Source: Lucifuga dentata
Lineage: Eukaryota; Chordata; Actinopteri; Ophidiiformes; Bythitidae
Assembly: GCA_014773175.1 (NCBI GenBank)
Contig: VXCM01003391.1
Location: 1 to 64,000, forward strand
Direction: 5' to 3'
Length of the DNA: 64,000 nucleotides
The notes under the pieces were generated by a model. That model saw only the letters and a program-made list of their open reading frames with translations, was not told the DNA's origin and made no database searches. A program made the position numbers and the translations under genes. The stretch's first letter is position 1. Every line of letters starts with the position of its first letter. Positions 36,340-50,866 of this stretch are shown here, piece after piece.

Positions 36340-39300
36340 GATAATTCATTTCAGCTAGGATGCAACTGAACAGGCTCTTTATCCACATAAATTATGTCAA
36401 TTAAGTGACAATTCTGCATAAACCTAAGAAGTGAAGATGAGTGACAGCCAATTTTTGTCATTTCAGGATGATGGAGTAACAATTTCAGATCAGCTGTTAT
36501 GTCAGCATCACTGCTATGTGCCATTATGCCTATCAGTCAAAACTGTTTTCTGGTGATGTGCAGAAACATGACAAATGGCCTTTGCTGTTTTCTGTTCAAT
36601 CCCTGGTCCTGACATACCAAAATTTGAGAATGGTATGACAGAATGGCATGTTGCTCAAAATGATTTACTCTGCATCCATAATGTGGTCAGTTATCTAAAC
36701 ACTGGGTCACAATTCATTTGGAATATCAAATGCTTTGTCAATCACCTGAGTAGGTATAACATAGGAAGAGATATTCTGTGGTTGGGTTGATTTTAAGTTT
36801 GCAGTTAAGACCAAGCTAATTTTAAGGGTTAACAGTCACTTTATCAATGTGTGACCTTATAGTTACTGTAAGTTGGACACATTTGTCAAAATAAGGCAGC
36901 GCTGGAAATTTAAAGGACCATTAAGTTTGATTTTTGCTGCTCTAAACCACATAATGTCTGTAATATATCTGCAGGGCACTGATAGGGTTGTTAATCAGAA
37001 GCAAGAATGACTTTTCTCGCATGTGGAGATTCATGGCTTTCAAAACTTATTCCCAAGCGATGAAGGTTAAAGATACTTTCAGCCTCCTCCCCAGCTCCCC
37101 ATATTTTTACCTACAAAAGAAATAATGTGTTCTACCACTAAGAATGTAAATTATTTGTTGTAATGAATGTATTGATTTGTTTAGGTAATGGTTTATTTAT
37201 ATGATTTCTTATGATTACAGGTAATCTAAAAACAGGACTAGAATCAAACTTCTTCAATTCATAATGTGTCGTGAAAGTATTTTATATATAGTACACAGTT
37301 TTACAGTTTACACCAATCTTGATCAGAGGCCAACTCGGGAGTTATGTCTATTTTTGCCCTACAGCATTTTATCCTGTAAGAAAAAATAAAAATAAAAAAA
37401 TTAGAAAATCAATATCGTAGGAAAAACACAGTCAAAAATCTATAACTTCTAAGCTTTTGCTCTTTTATGAACATGGGAGCTCATCCAGAGATGACCCCAA
37501 CTTCTGCTGGTTTTCAGAAAATTTCCTGTCAATTTAAAAAAGAAAAGGAAAGACTCTGATAGCTGCCATCTGATTGAGGCTAATTGCTACATTAAATATT
37601 TTGTTATGTGAATCTAAATACCTCAATTCACATGTTCCGCAAATTTATTCTGGTTTGCTGCTATGCTAGTGTTGTTTCCTGGTTGTTCAGTAACTCAAAC
37701 AGGTGGTGGCTGTGAATGGAAGCAATGACGACCCTGTCCTACAACTGAAAAGAAACTGTTAGATTCTCATTTGGAGATGAGTTTCTTTTAATGGTGGCTC
37801 TGGGGTGCTATTGCTGGAATGTTTTATTTAATTGTGCTTACAGGTCCTGTCTCTGTGTTACCCTGTCCCTGCATTATCCTCAGAGGTGACAAGAGGAAGT
37901 ATCTCTATCTGCCTTTAGTCTCTGAATGACAGGTAAGTTTCCTGCTTTGGCTGCTTTGGAGTGTTGGTGCTGTAGGTGAGCTCATTCACTCCTTCAGGGC
38001 TTCATTTAACAAACTTACAGTCTAAGCTGTGCAAATCCATCCAGCTGGAGCTGAGTAGCAATGCAAGCAGCTGTCGGCTCCAAGCTGCTGAATCCCAGAG
38101 CAGCAGCACTGTCACGATGAAGTTGACCGGGGGGGCATTGTCGGACTGAAAGATATCTCATTCTCTGTTCTTTAGTTGTATGGCTCAATGTTAGGGAGAG
38201 ACGAGGTGAGGAGACAGAGGAGGAAAGGAGAAATCTGATGATCTTAAATGGTGGTGGTGGAAATATTGTCAGTCAAAATACATTAGAATTGTTATCTTTT
38301 TTTTTAGTCAGACATTAAAATCATATTTACACAAAATTAATATTAACTTTGACAAACATGAGTGCTTTTAATCTTGTTGGGTTATGCCACGTCTGTAAAG
38401 TAAAACTTATTGGATAAATGTAAATTTAAAAAAAAGATCATTACAAAAAGATCATTAAATAATGGATACCCCTTGATAACACCATTTTTGATCTAATCCA
38501 AATGGTCTGTTAAAACTGTAACTTGTCTTTGGCATTTCTTCTTCCTCTGAGACATGTCAGCATTTCTGCTAATATTTTTAGAAGCACTGAATAAGCCAGT
38601 GATTGTAAGTATCAGTGTGTACCACCTGCATTAATCTAAACGTTGCTATTAGCACTGAATCAAAGGGTTCTTTGTCATATGAGAGTGACGCATACTTAGC
38701 ATGAGGTTGTGTAGTTACCATGGTGTCTTATTAATTACATTCTTTGTGTTTAACTTGTTCAATTGTGCTCAGAGTTCTAGCTTGCCAAGCATTCAATAGG
38801 TCTGACTCACCAGGATACAGAAAAATTAACCTTATTGACAGATATTCTTCAGAGAATTAAAGTGGAAGTGACCTTTCCCAGTTCAAAACTACAGGACAGC
38901 AAGAGGTGTAGTTATGTTCAGATCCCACAGAGCCACAAACACCAGCTACTTGTGCCATTATCCCACAACGAAAACACAACCAACTTTCTAATTTCTTCAG
39001 TGCACCACTGTAGCGAACACATGCATTAAACATTAAGAATTACATAGACCTTGCTGATTTTTGGAATGGATTCTTCCATGAGTCAGAGTGAAAGCTAATG
39101 CAACTGTGCCACTGGCAGTAAAGCAGCAATTTTTCATAGGAAGAGTACCCTCAAAGTCTAAAGTGTAACAGCTGAAATGTCTCTGCTTTGCAAAATGATA
39201 CTTCTCTGGAAATGGATCACTTAGAATTCTGCACGGGCAACATTGTTCTGGCATGTGGAAGCTGTGCAGTTGCTAACGGAAAGTACTGCACATGAAAGCT

Positions 39301-39544
39301 GCAGTGCCAACTCATGAGACAATGATTTCTGACAAGTTTCTCACATCTATCATCTGTCTGTTTTCTGCTCCACCTGCTCTCTGTGCATCCCTTTCCTCGT
39401 AGATGTTCAGCTGTCTTCATTCATAATACCTAACCTCAGAGGTCGAACAGAGATTTAACAAGTGTTTCAGAATGATGACATCATACTGAAGCAGCTCGGA
39501 CAGAGACATCCGTCTAGATAGAAGGCTCTGGCTTTCAGGAAGGA

Positions 39545-39575
<31 letters not shown>

Positions 39576-39688
39576 TAAACATATGCTTGCTTGTCCTCAG
39601 AAATTCATCCCTTAGGTGATGAAAGAAAAGAGAGCTTTACCTGCCACTACATTAAAGAGCCAGAGCCCCATCCATTCTGGCATGTGCA

Positions 39689-39692
<4 letters not shown>

Positions 39693-39721
<29 letters not shown>
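39693..39721 (+). repeat. (AC)n microsatellite
   Basis: Uninterrupted CA run followed within 20 bp by a CT run. Confidence 0.96.
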
Positions 39722-39723
<2 letters not shown>

Positions 39724-40270
39724 TGTGTAATCTCTCTCTCTCTCTCTTGCTCTATCCCTCACTCACTCACTCACTCTCCTCTCTATCACTCCGTCACATC
39801 CACACTCTGTCCTCCAGAGGAAAGGCGTTCCGCTATACTACGCCCATAACGATGCCTGAATGAGCCTCTCAGGCTTCCATATCTACCTCTCAGTGTCTGC
39901 CTGTTCCATAAAGCTGTGGACAACGCTGACAGAGAGCTGTGAGTCACCTCAGGCCTGCTGGCTGTACTCATAAAGAAACCTGGCAGCACAATCCCATCAC
40001 CACCCGAGTCACAAAGCTACACATGCAGCCATCATTTACGTCCCATTTCTTACAGTAAACCTAAAGGAGTGACCTGCTGCTACACTGTTACGCAGGTTTA
40101 TTTGATACCACAAGATACATTTATATTAAAAAATATCCTTTTAGAATTTCATGATTTATAGTTCTGAATATTTTACAGTCATGCAAAGTAGTGCTCAGAA
40201 ACCAAATCTGTGTACTGGAAGCCAGACTCTTTCCCATTCTTCCCTTTCACAAAATCAACCACTACAGTTT

Positions 40271-40320
40271 TCCATTTTTTTTTTTTTTTTTTNTTTTTTT
40301 TTTTTTTTTTAACTGGTGTA
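40271..40320 (+). other. Poly-T join with single N
   Basis: T runs flank one N at 40,293. It is a probable unmerged contig end. Confidence 0.85.
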
Positions 40321-43111
40321 TCCCTTTATTTTTCTCACAGTGACCCATTTTATCCCAAATAATCCAAAAAACTTCATTTTATCTCATTTGATCCATAATC
40401 TATGAAAGGAAAAGAGCGACAAGATAAAGCTGCTTTCTATCCCTTGACAGATTTTTCATTTTTGTCAGTAAGGAAAGACTGACAGTTTTATGAGTCCATT
40501 CCTTATTAAATATACTAGAGAGCTAATCAAGATGGCAATATAAAATTTAAAAACTAAATAAAATATCAGCTCTCATAGTGTCACTCAGGCTGGATGTACA
40601 TAAAGACTGACTACAGCGATAAAGAGCAAAGCTTAGAAAACACAAACCAAAATAAGATTAATTCTCTGGACTGTAACCCTTACCATTCAGATTTACAATG
40701 ATTCTCCTCTCTGCGGTTAGCCTGTACCAAAGTTTTCACATGCATCATGACTGACCTTTGAGCTTGCCGTGGGGAGATATGACAGAGATCACCAAAAACC
40801 GGGAACCTCTGAAATGAGTCGTATTTTCCTCTATTTCACAGTCATGATTAAAACATAAAACCATCTCATGAGGATATTTTTGCCCCAGATAAGTAATGAA
40901 TATTCATACATCCATGGTCTAACTGTCACAGCAGAGCTCATCAAAATGTGGCAGTAATTAATCTAATAAACTAAAACATGCCCTTCTTGGTGTTAATGGG
41001 CAGTGCATTAGGTCTTCCTTCTTTTTTTTAACTGAGGGAATCAGTGGCAAGGAGCCCAGTCATCATTATTCAAAGGGATATTATTCATCATTTTAAATCT
41101 TTAAAGCTTTAGATGAATATAGATAAGGAGGCCCTTATGAAACTGCAATCAAATGCTACCAGGCCTGACAGGAATATAGTACAGTGCAAAAAATGTACAT
41201 CTTAACAGCTAATTTCATGGAACTGAAAATCAAAAAATTTCTATGCACTTAAATTTATATACTTATTGTACTTTGAAGCAAGTTCAAAATACATAGTAGG
41301 AGCTGTCTTCTTTCTAAAGCAAAGAAAGTTTCAAATAGACGCAATTTTGAAAATTTATGAAACAAGAAAGAATCTGGTGTGACAAGAAATCTTTTTGTAA
41401 TCTCATTATTTTACAAGAAAATAAGATTTTGAAGACTCATTATAAGATTGTACTGCTTTTAAAATGGATTTTGAGCAGTGTAATGTGAGCAGGACAGAGA
41501 GACTGCATGTGTTGTAGGTCCCACTTCATATTTTTAATGATGCAAACATCATTAGTACTCAGAGGTGTTTAAATTGAAAGCTTTGCCCTGAGCATCCATT
41601 GAAATTAGACAAATATCTGCAGTCATCTCCTGAAGGTATTCTTTCGCTTGTTCATTAATTATTCTCTCTATTTTGTTCTCTTTACCTCTTTCTCCTCCCT
41701 CCTACCTTTGTCTTTGTCTCTCCCCTCCCCCTCTTATTTCCCTCCCTCCTACTTATATTTACCGTAGACTCCAGCAGCTCCATTACTGCAGGTCAAAGCA
41801 CGATGCAGGGAAGGAGAGATTAACTCTGGGCAATTAGAGAAGTGAAATTCCCTGGCAATGTTTATTATCTTGCCCTCCATCTTGTAATATGGGCCAGCTA
41901 GTGAAATATGGATGCACATTCAATATTTAACATAGGAACATCAAGGAGGGCCGTAGGCTCGGTGCCAGGGAAAAGAATGAAAAATGAGTCAACCTTTTAC
42001 AGTAGTAGGCCCAGACTTTCCCCATGGGGGGGCGCCAAAATGCAGCAATTTACCGGCCATTTACAGTAGTTCTACTGTCTCCCCTTTACTGGGGCATCAC
42101 ACTTTGCCAAAACTGAACGTCCATCTATCTGTGGATATAGCATCTGTGACGTCAGCCATTAATTTTTAATGGACGGAAACCTGGAGTCTGGATTCACCAC
42201 TTGCTGCTATCCTGTCACGTGGTGGAGCTTGGGCAGAATGGAGGATCATTCCAGTATTTTTGCATATTTTTAGATAACAGAAGCCATACCTCCAGGTTGA
42301 ATACTGCCATGATGGATCAGAGTTTTTGCTCTTTTTAAATATTAAAGCAATCTATACAGCCTCTTATTCAAATAACAGTAGCTGATTTAAACGTACACTA
42401 ATTTGAGCCAACTGACATAGGGAGAACACAGGGCTTCTTGTCAGAACACTTTCCTGGAACCAAGATCTAGTGGCCAATAAAAGATCTGCATTTAAAACAT
42501 ACTGGCTTTGAAACATCTTGACTCCTCAGTGGCATCAATAATAAGCCATGTGTTTGGCTCGTAACACAGTGTTTCTGCATTTTTAAAGTTAGCCTGATTT
42601 GTAAGGTTGGCATGATATCGTAAAATGGTACATAGCCATTCATTATGTTTATTGTCATACTATTTGGTTTGGACCACCTACAATTAGTCAACAGAGAGTA
42701 ATTAGAATTTATGCCCGTCTCCTGTCGTACTCCCTCTCTCTCCTTTTTTCTCTTCCTCCCTCGCTGTCACATCTTCCTCTCGTCATCAGCAATCACATCG
42801 ACTTTGTTGACAGTCTTATGATGAAACACTTCTTCAGGTAGTTGGAGGTCTGACAACTTGCCAGAGAATATTTAAAGGCACACAATAGGGCCACCATATA
42901 GAAACGCCTTGTCTTTTTTTTTTTTTTTTTTCNTTTTTTTTTTTTTTTTTACCCTGCTATGTACACTTTAATGTGTGTGGAATCAGAAAAGGTGCAGTGA
43001 CTTCACAAACCTCCAAAACGGTCAAGATTCTCACATGGCCAATGTAATCACCAGCTCTAATCAGGACAGATTCCATTGATTGCTGGATTCAAACAAAGAA
43101 ATGTCTGTGTG

Positions 43112-43116
<5 letters not shown>

Positions 43117-43150
<34 letters not shown>
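43117..43150 (+). repeat. (GA)n microsatellite
   Basis: About 17 GA units. Confidence 0.97.
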
Positions 43151-43154
<4 letters not shown>

Positions 43155-43714
43155 GTCTCTTCAAGGTTGAGACATTCTTCTGAATACTCAATTCGTTTTT
43201 TAAGCAAAAAGGTAGCACTAATCTCCACATAAAATGGTAATATTTGATTTAATCCAGATATCTCTTTCTCTATCTTTGTCACATATTTAAATATATTTTA
43301 GATATTCAAATGTCTGTCCACAGAGCAGCTACATTTACCTCTGTTTACATCTGCCTCACTATCTTCCAGGGAAACCTTTTCAAACTCATATCTGACCATA
43401 AATCAAATAAGGTGAATGAAATTATCTTATATTCGCTTTAAAATTGATGTAACAAAGTAGCTCTATGTTTAAGCTGATCGTTTCAAAGATTGTAGTTGTA
43501 ACATACAGCTACCAACTGAGTTATTACTGCAGTTTGAACACTGTCCAACAATGGAGTGTGTGTGTGTGTGTGCACGCGCGTGCGTGTGTATATGCATAAG
43601 GGGTTATTTAGGTGATGAAATATTTCCAAACAAGTGTTAATTTTTACTCATCATGCTTAAAGCCCAAGCACCAAAATGTGGAGAACCACTGGCATTAATT
43701 TGTAGGTTGTAAGT

Positions 43715-43715
<1 letters not shown>

Positions 43716-43746
<31 letters not shown>
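43716..43746 (+). repeat. (GT)n microsatellite
   Basis: About 15 GT units. Confidence 0.97.
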
Positions 43747-43750
<4 letters not shown>

Positions 43751-46700
43751 AAGGAGTCTCAGCAGATTCAGCTCCTGTTATTTGTTCCTAAAGCACAACC
43801 TGAAACCAATTTCCTTGATTGCTTCTGTGTTGTTGCAGCTTTTCCACTCTCGCCTCGTTCCTCATTCCTGCCACCATGAATCCAAAGACCCTGCAGTCAG
43901 CTTCACCAATCACAAGCAATGCAAAAGCTAGCGTCAAGCCTGGAGTCCTGGTACTATGCATCTCTCAGTTTGAGACTGTGGTGCTTGCTGATGGACACTA
44001 TTGCCCCTCAATGCAACATGTTGCACAAATAAAAGAGGCTACTGCCTTTGGAAATATGACATGGCTTTGAAATCAGCTCAGAACATTATATTTTAAAAAA
44101 ACAAAATCCTTGGGAATACAGCTGTTAAAATACAGGTTTTGATTTCTTAAACCTATTTTGACTTTTGATTTTATCAAATCCAAAGTGCTCCGTCTGCACA
44201 ACTAATCATTGTAACAGTCAGCTGAAGCTAATGTGATGCTTTAGCAGTACGGGTGAGACATTTCAAGTGGTTGTTTTCTAAAGCTGTAGTCTCCTTTGTT
44301 CTAAATTCCCATTTTCTTTTCGCTGCAGCTGTGTTTATTGCTGTTCTCTTGTCAAGGGTAGAGAAACTGTAGCATTCCAAGGCAAAACAAGCCGTCACAC
44401 TAACAGTCTGAGTTAATCACTTGAATTTGCCAATAGAATGGTCAATCATCATAAAAATCTGAACTTGCCCTTTAATAGCATATGTGAATTTTCCATATTT
44501 CATAATCCACAGCTAGTTTGTCATGTCTTGGAGCAATCTTTTCTAGAATTTCTTGTTAGCTCAAAATAGAATATTTCTGGTGCGCTAACTGCCAAAATTG
44601 TGCACTATGAGAGTAGTGTATGATAGTATTAAGCGCCTTTGTTATTGTGTGGAAGACAGTGCCGATGTAGCAACACACGTCATGAAGAAGGCCCCAGGCT
44701 AGACACAGCTGATGGAACCATAGATTATACACCAGGTTTCAAACTCTGTTTACCCTGTTTGACTGCTGACATCTGCCATGTAACTGCCTTTCTGGTACAA
44801 TTTTAAAGTTGTACTGCACAACTTGGGGAAACTGCTCTACGCAGGTTATGAGCTCATCCTCCATTCTTTGTCCTTTCTGCTTATACAACTATGATTTCAT
44901 TGGTTCCACATATGAAAGGTCAGTGGCGGACAGGTAAAAGTTGAATTTGGGTGAACTTCGAGCACAGCGGCAAAGCGAAGAATCTGAGCACGTTGCTCAA
45001 AGTGGCATGCCGCCAGGTTGAGAGTCACCCCTCAGTTCCCAATACACAATAATGGAACGCCCAGCTAGTGCACTGTTCACCACTTAACATGTGAACCTCA
45101 GTGCAGGAATTGAAACATAATGTATGAGTAGATAATTAAGCACAGTTTTGGACAGTACTGAAGTCATTGCCATCATGGGCACATAAAAACTTTCTCTGTC
45201 CTGACTGTAATTTTTGTCTGTTTGGGTCATCTCCATTAAACTGACATTAAAGGTTGTTTAAATAATTCATGAATTAGCCGGTCACCTCAGAGCTCTCCAC
45301 AGACAACCAGTACAGAAGAAAGGATGTTTAAGACACATATTTGCTTTAAAATAGCAGCCTTGCAGCTTTGATACTCATTTTACTTTGTCCACCTGTGTCT
45401 GACATGTTCCTTCACTTCCTGCCAGTCCAATCCCTTTAGCTCTGTGAACTTCACCGAAAAAGATAATGCCCCCAACAGGTAGGGAGCGTGTAGTGCTACA
45501 CTATCTGCCCTTGGCAGTGTGAGGGGGATACAGTTGTCAAAGGCAGGTACCCCACACTGTTCGCCCCCTAGTAGAAGGAATTACACAAACAGCCGTGGTG
45601 CGATCCAAATGGGGTGAAGGCGAGTCGCAGTGCTGTTTACGTCAAATCCACACTGCTGCCAACACAGCTTCACCACGCTGAAGATTAACTTAATCTCATG
45701 TCACAACTGCAACGGAAACATCTCTTCCAAAAAGCTTATTCCAACTGAGGATTTAGAAAAGACGGGAGAAAAGAAAAGGCTGTGGGACTTTTTTAAGCAT
45801 AATGTATCTAAGGATAAAGTGAACTTCCTCCAAATAATAAAGAAGCATGTTGATGGAGCTGCAGGAGGGCAATGCCACAGGGTGCATGTGAACTCTCTGT
45901 TGTGAGCATGCTGGGAAAATCGGTGTATAGAACAGGGACTGTCTTTTGTGTGTGTTGTCTCTGTCTTTTTTTCTGTCTCTTTTGTTCAGAGGTGATGCAG
46001 ATTCCTGTTTCCTGAATTTGCATTTAGATTTCTACATTCCACGAAACCAAATCTGAGTCATTGGCCAATGCCCCCTTGACGGCACCATGCTCCTGGTTAT
46101 ATAATCTAATCAATGTGGATAATGATACAGCTTTGGTTCCTTTGTATTCACATTAATGGATAAAGATAACTAAGCTGCAAAGAGATAACATTCATTTATT
46201 GTTCTTGTAATTTTGCTTTTCCACACAGAAGTATTCTTCTCAGAGGTTGTCTCTTTTTTTGTCATGTGCACCCTCCCATTCTTTTTTCTTTATGTTGACT
46301 TTGTTCTCTCATCTCCCAAACTTCGTTATTCCTTCACTCAATCCCATCTTCAGCTTTGCCTTTTCCAGCCCTTTTTGCACTCTAACTCCTTTCCTTTTTC
46401 TTGCATCTTCCCTCTCACTCCCTTTCCTCCATGTTTTCCTATTCTTCTTTTCAGACAACTCCAAGCTTGACTACTTTCTAATCTTTGTTTCTACTCGCAA
46501 CTGCTTCCCCTCATCCTCTCCCTCTTTCCCACCTTGCCAAACAGCTCTCCTCCTAGAAACAGAAAAAAACACGTCTCATGTGTCCTTTCCCACCCAGGAT
46601 TTCTGCTTGCCTTTTACCAAACTCCAGGACATGGAAAGGCAGCCATTTATCACAGTCGTGGAGCTAAACCACGTGGTTCAAACTATTGAGGCAGTCATAA

Positions 46701-47236
46701 ATCTGAAGTGTGTAGGGGGGCTTGTTTCATTCTGTGTAGGATATGATCAGGAAACATTCAACACCATGTTCTTCATGACAGGACTGCAGATGGCCTGCAG
46801 AGTTTGGCTATGATCCAGGTGTAATTAGTAGATTTTTAAAAGTGGAATGCGGTTTTCATCTGCTGCTTAGCAGTCATGGAAAATGGAAAATAAAAATACT
46901 TTTTAAACTGTTTAAATGATGTATTTACATGTAAAACCAAATAATATTTACAATATTTTTTAGTTACCTTCAGGTGACCGCTGACTGCAGTTTCTTTTGC
47001 AGTACATTACAGCAGTACATTACAGCATATAGCGCTATTTTGATAAGATCCTTATTTGCATTTTATACATAATATTCTAAAGAATCCCAAAGGTATGAAA
47101 TTTATGAGCTGTAGCATTAATAGGGAGTAGTAATTTTGGAACTGGGAGATGAAAGGGCATGTCTTGAAGAGTGTTCTCACTAATAGTTACATTATATCTA
47201 ATATAAAAAAGGGGAAAGTGACTTTCCATCATTTGA

Positions 47237-47478
47237 GCAGCAGGGCAGTTTAGGGATTAGAGACACCATCATTCACTGGATGACCCAAGTTCAAGTCCAG
47301 TGTCGGAAAACAGCCGACCTACTCAGACGTCCTTGAGCATAACTTAAGTTCCTACCGGCTTCAGAGTTGCTGCTCTATAACTTACCCTGACCTCTGACCT
47401 CTGCAGAGAGAGAATTGATCAATGAGTGCTGAAGATGTGAATAGTGACCACAGACTGAGACTCAGACTGGAAAAAAAA
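47237..47478 (+). mobile_element. tRNA-derived SINE
   Basis: The head GCAGCAGGGCAGTTTAGGGA-TTAGAG has a degenerate A box. GTTCAAGTCC (47,289-47,298) is a good B box at the right spacing. It is followed by CCTTGAGCATAACTTAAG, a version of the 'CCTTGAGCAAG..' block shared by fish SINE bodies (also seen at 22,730). The copy ends near a run of eight A at 47,471-47,478. The 3' boundary is approximate. Confidence 0.65.
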
Positions 47479-49575
47479 GATGAAGATGACCCTGAATGAT
47501 ATCATGGTCTGTGGACAATAAGAGGCTCTCTTTATTTCTGATGCCCATGTGCATCTGCATGCCAAAATATTGCAGTATATCACCATATTTTAACATGTTT
47601 AGTGGAAACAATAAAGCCAGGAGAGTTTCATGGTTTATTTGATGCTGGTGCCTCTTCATAGCTAACATATGCAAATGAGGCACAGACGACAAGATCGGCT
47701 GTTCCTGTATAATGATTCCAGCTGCTGGCCACAGGGCTGTGAAAGTTTTCTTAACATATATTTAAATACAGAACAATCAAAGCTGTTAACTCATATACTA
47801 GGCACATAAACAGACATAAATTGTAAAAATATAATAGCTCTTGTATTCACAGTTGTCATACTAAAGTGCTTAATATTACATATCCATATTAGGGATACAA
47901 TGACCCCCCTCTCTCTCTCTCTCTCTCACAAATGATTTTTAAAGACCCACATGTAAGTCTTGGAACCTACTTGTTTACTTTTATCTCATAAAGATGTAGT
48001 CTGCACGAAAACTGTCAACATCATCACAACATCACCTCACTGACAAAAGCAACTTTGATTTTTATTCAAGTCTGTACGCAGCCATGACTTCAGCATTAAA
48101 CTGTGGATGGAATTTTTTTTTCTCCAAAAAACAGCTCACTGGCGATTTGCACGTCCACTTCATTATGTGTCTCAATTAAATCCTCCATCCTGAGTGTTTA
48201 ATGAGAAGTGAGAGCTTTCACATTATACTGAGAAGAACAGACGTGAGAGCCAGCATCCAAATGAAAACCACTGGATTAAAAATGATAATCATGTTTGAGC
48301 TGGGATGTGAACTGAGTGCTGATGAGCACCAAACCATGTGGTTAGTTGGATATCGGTACTTTGTCCGTGTATCTCTTTCTTTCAAACACCCAAGGAAACA
48401 CACTGTACATGTTCTCATGAAGCAGGTGAAGTGCCAAGAAGAGGCTTTTATCATTTTACAGATACAATACAGGTGCCAGGAATTGTTTGTATGTGTGTGT
48501 TTGTGTGTTTTTTTTTATTCACACATTACTCCTCTCTCTTTCTTCCCTATTTGTCTGCACGCTGCTGGTGTGTGTTCCAATTTTGCACTTGTGTTTTTTT
48601 GTATTCCGACACAGCCTCTCACACAAACATCAACACCTCCACTCACTCTTCATATCTCCAGGATTGAGTGTGTGTATATGTGCCATTCTCACTTATCCAT
48701 TTAGCTATTTACAGCTGGCTTCTTCCTCTGCTATGCCTGCCAGCTATTGTTTCTGCACTTTCTCTGGCCATACACACACTTTAGCAGGGAAGGGACTTCA
48801 AAAGAGAAAGCAGGACACTGAGCTGCCAGATAGTGATTGATATTCATCATTGTTGGCAGGTGGAAGAGGCTAAGCTTTCCTGATTGTTTTGTTGGGTTTG
48901 CAGATAGAGCATCTACTATGTGATTAGAACTAATCCTGCAGCACTTTTCTGTGTGATTGCCCTCATTGGTCAAATTATTTGTTAAATAATGTCCACATAA
49001 ATCATCTGTGTGGCCGCTGGCAGATTGTGCACGTCATTTCAATTCATTTCAGTGACAGGCAGTGAGAACTTGGAGCATTTATAATGAGACAGAAATACTA
49101 TTTTATCTTTCAGGGACTACTTTTCTTGTCTACACAGTATTTAAACACGGTGATAACATGGTGTGCAGGTTGGTCACTTAATGGATATCAACATTTCCTT
49201 TTAAAATGTATTTATGCTTTAAGCTTAAAACATGGCTGCAGAAAACAGTGTTTTAGCTTGGAGGGCCAAACAAATGATGAAAATGGATGATTTCTGTCTA
49301 TGTTCTCAAATTCAGATCATTTCACCACAGTTGCCGTAGTTTGTGTTTTTGTATGTCATTCAGCCAAATTTAAAAAAAACAAAAAAACCTACTACACAAA
49401 CAAATACAGAGAGAGAAAGAGAGAGAGAGAGAGAGCACATGCTGAGTTTATAATAAGCATCAGGCTTCTGTCATAACAGCAGTCAAGAGCTGAATAATGG
49501 ATGGGAGCAAATGCAGAAAATTACTTAACAGCTTGTCAATTCAATTAGCCTACTGTTTTACAGGCTTAATCACAA

Positions 49576-49580
<5 letters not shown>

Positions 49581-49620
<40 letters not shown>
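49581..49620 (+). repeat. (CT)n microsatellite
   Basis: 20 CT units. Confidence 0.98.
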
Positions 49621-49622
<2 letters not shown>

Positions 49623-49661
49623 CATGTCTCCCTTTATTGGTGCAGATGATGACAGGACAGC

Positions 49662-49709
49662 GGAAGGAAGGAAGGAAGGAAGGAAGGAAGGAAGGAAGGA
49701 AGGAAGGAA
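49662..49709 (+). repeat. (GGAA)n microsatellite
   Basis: About 12 uninterrupted GGAA units, 40 bp after the CT repeat. Confidence 0.98.
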
Positions 49710-50827
49710 AACTTGGCCTTTTCTTGTCTACATCAGTGTGACACCTAGCAGCTGTTAGTGAGCGGCAGTCAGGCAGGCAGATAGGGAGACTGTCGGCACC
49801 CAGCAAATCAGTTCTACCTGGCCGACCCCCAAAAGAGACCCAAGAACTCTCTTCTCTGTCTCTGAAGACACAGGGGAATACACACAGACACACAAAAACA
49901 CCTGGAGACATGCAAACAGATTGTGTGCTCAGACAAACGTACGCATTCACATGCTTGTGCTATATGTATCAGAGAAAGCTTTTTCCATACTGAGTATTTT
50001 TGCCCAGTTTTGATTCCTTTTGGTTCAGCATTTGGTGGATTTGGTTCATTTCGGTGATTCAGGCTGTGCGCCGCTCCATTTTGTCACCTTGTCAGGCTAC
50101 AGTTAGACTAGTGACAAACGGGTACCTCTTAAATTTTTGGAGAAGTTTCCAAAAATGTACCTTCTCACTTGTGACCCACCACTGTTGGCCTGTGGAGGGC
50201 ATAGACAGATATACCTCTATGAGCCTATCAGCGAGGAGCTTCACTGGGAGGGTGTAACACAGGCTGAAAGCCATGCCAGATCCCCCATCTACCCAACCAA
50301 AAACATCATGCAGGTACCATAACCAACCACAAGGAGTCATTAGTGAAGCAGCAAATACTGTATGTATATGTTCATTCATTTCCCACTGGCAAACACCGCT
50401 AATTGTGTTTGGTGGGACACGTGGCATTGCTGCCAGCCTAGAAATTTTAGGCTCAACACAGCTCCTATCGAGCTAAAATTAAAAAAAGAGATTGAAGATT
50501 ATTTATCAAAATTATTAGCATTTTTGTATTCATTCATTCATTCATTCATTTACCTTCTAATTCAAATTCAATCTCACAGGGAACTGAAACATCCAATATT
50601 CTCCACAAAACAAAAAGCAAGCCAATACACATAGGAACACGTACCATGTGTACAGCGCACGCACGCACACACACAAACATACACACACACACAGTATCAG
50701 TCCCAGTCACAGTTGCTATCCTGCGCCTCTGTCACCCAGTGGCCCCAGCAGGGTTTGACAGCAGTAGACAGTAACACAGATACATGAGTTACCTGGTGTT
50801 TCAACATCACAGAGAGAGAGAGCGTGC

Positions 50828-50866
50828 ACACACAACACACACACACACACATACACACACACACAG
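50828..50866 (+). repeat. (AC)n microsatellite
   Basis: AC run with small interruptions, preceded by a short GA run. Confidence 0.95.

Larger units (their letters stand above)
33621..40270. other. Unannotated non-coding sequence
   Basis: About 6.6 kb without a recognised gene. It holds AC-rich patches (34,240-34,350), a G-run join with N at 35,111, the GA repeat at 36,281-36,336 and CT/AC repeats near 39,547-39,750. Around 35,130-35,320 the minus strand has an acceptor-like TTTATTTATTCCTTTGCAG followed by open sequence, but no protein family is recognised. Confidence 0.4.
40321..47236. other. Unannotated non-coding sequence
   Basis: About 6.9 kb. It includes a poly-T join (N at 42,933), a GA repeat (43,117-43,150), GT repeats (43,555-43,575; 43,716-43,746) and CT-rich sequence (46,250-46,560). 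Two GC-richer unrecognised stretches lie at 41,985-42,240 and 44,930-45,110. No gene recognised. Confidence 0.4.

Noticed and set aside
42000..42180. TGACGTCA-like and CCATGGGG words as a promoter or CpG island
   Set aside because: The block is short, CpG content is not clearly raised, and no transcript start or downstream exon is visible.
45630..45905. 91-codon frame with Lys-rich, charged sequence
   Set aside because: Superficially like a DNA-binding protein end, but no family motif could be identified.
46247..46813. Longest open frame, 188 codons, plus strand
   Set aside because: The first half is built from pyrimidine-rich low-complexity DNA (Phe, Ser, Leu, Pro), there is no domain, and no splice or promoter context supports it.
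48201..48704. 167-codon plus-strand frame
   Set aside because: Overlapping frames on the same strand are equally long, composition is T/GT-rich, and no protein family is recognised.
49576..49950. 124-codon minus-strand frame with ERERERE and SFLPSFLPSF repeats
   Set aside because: A read-through of the CT and GGAA microsatellites.
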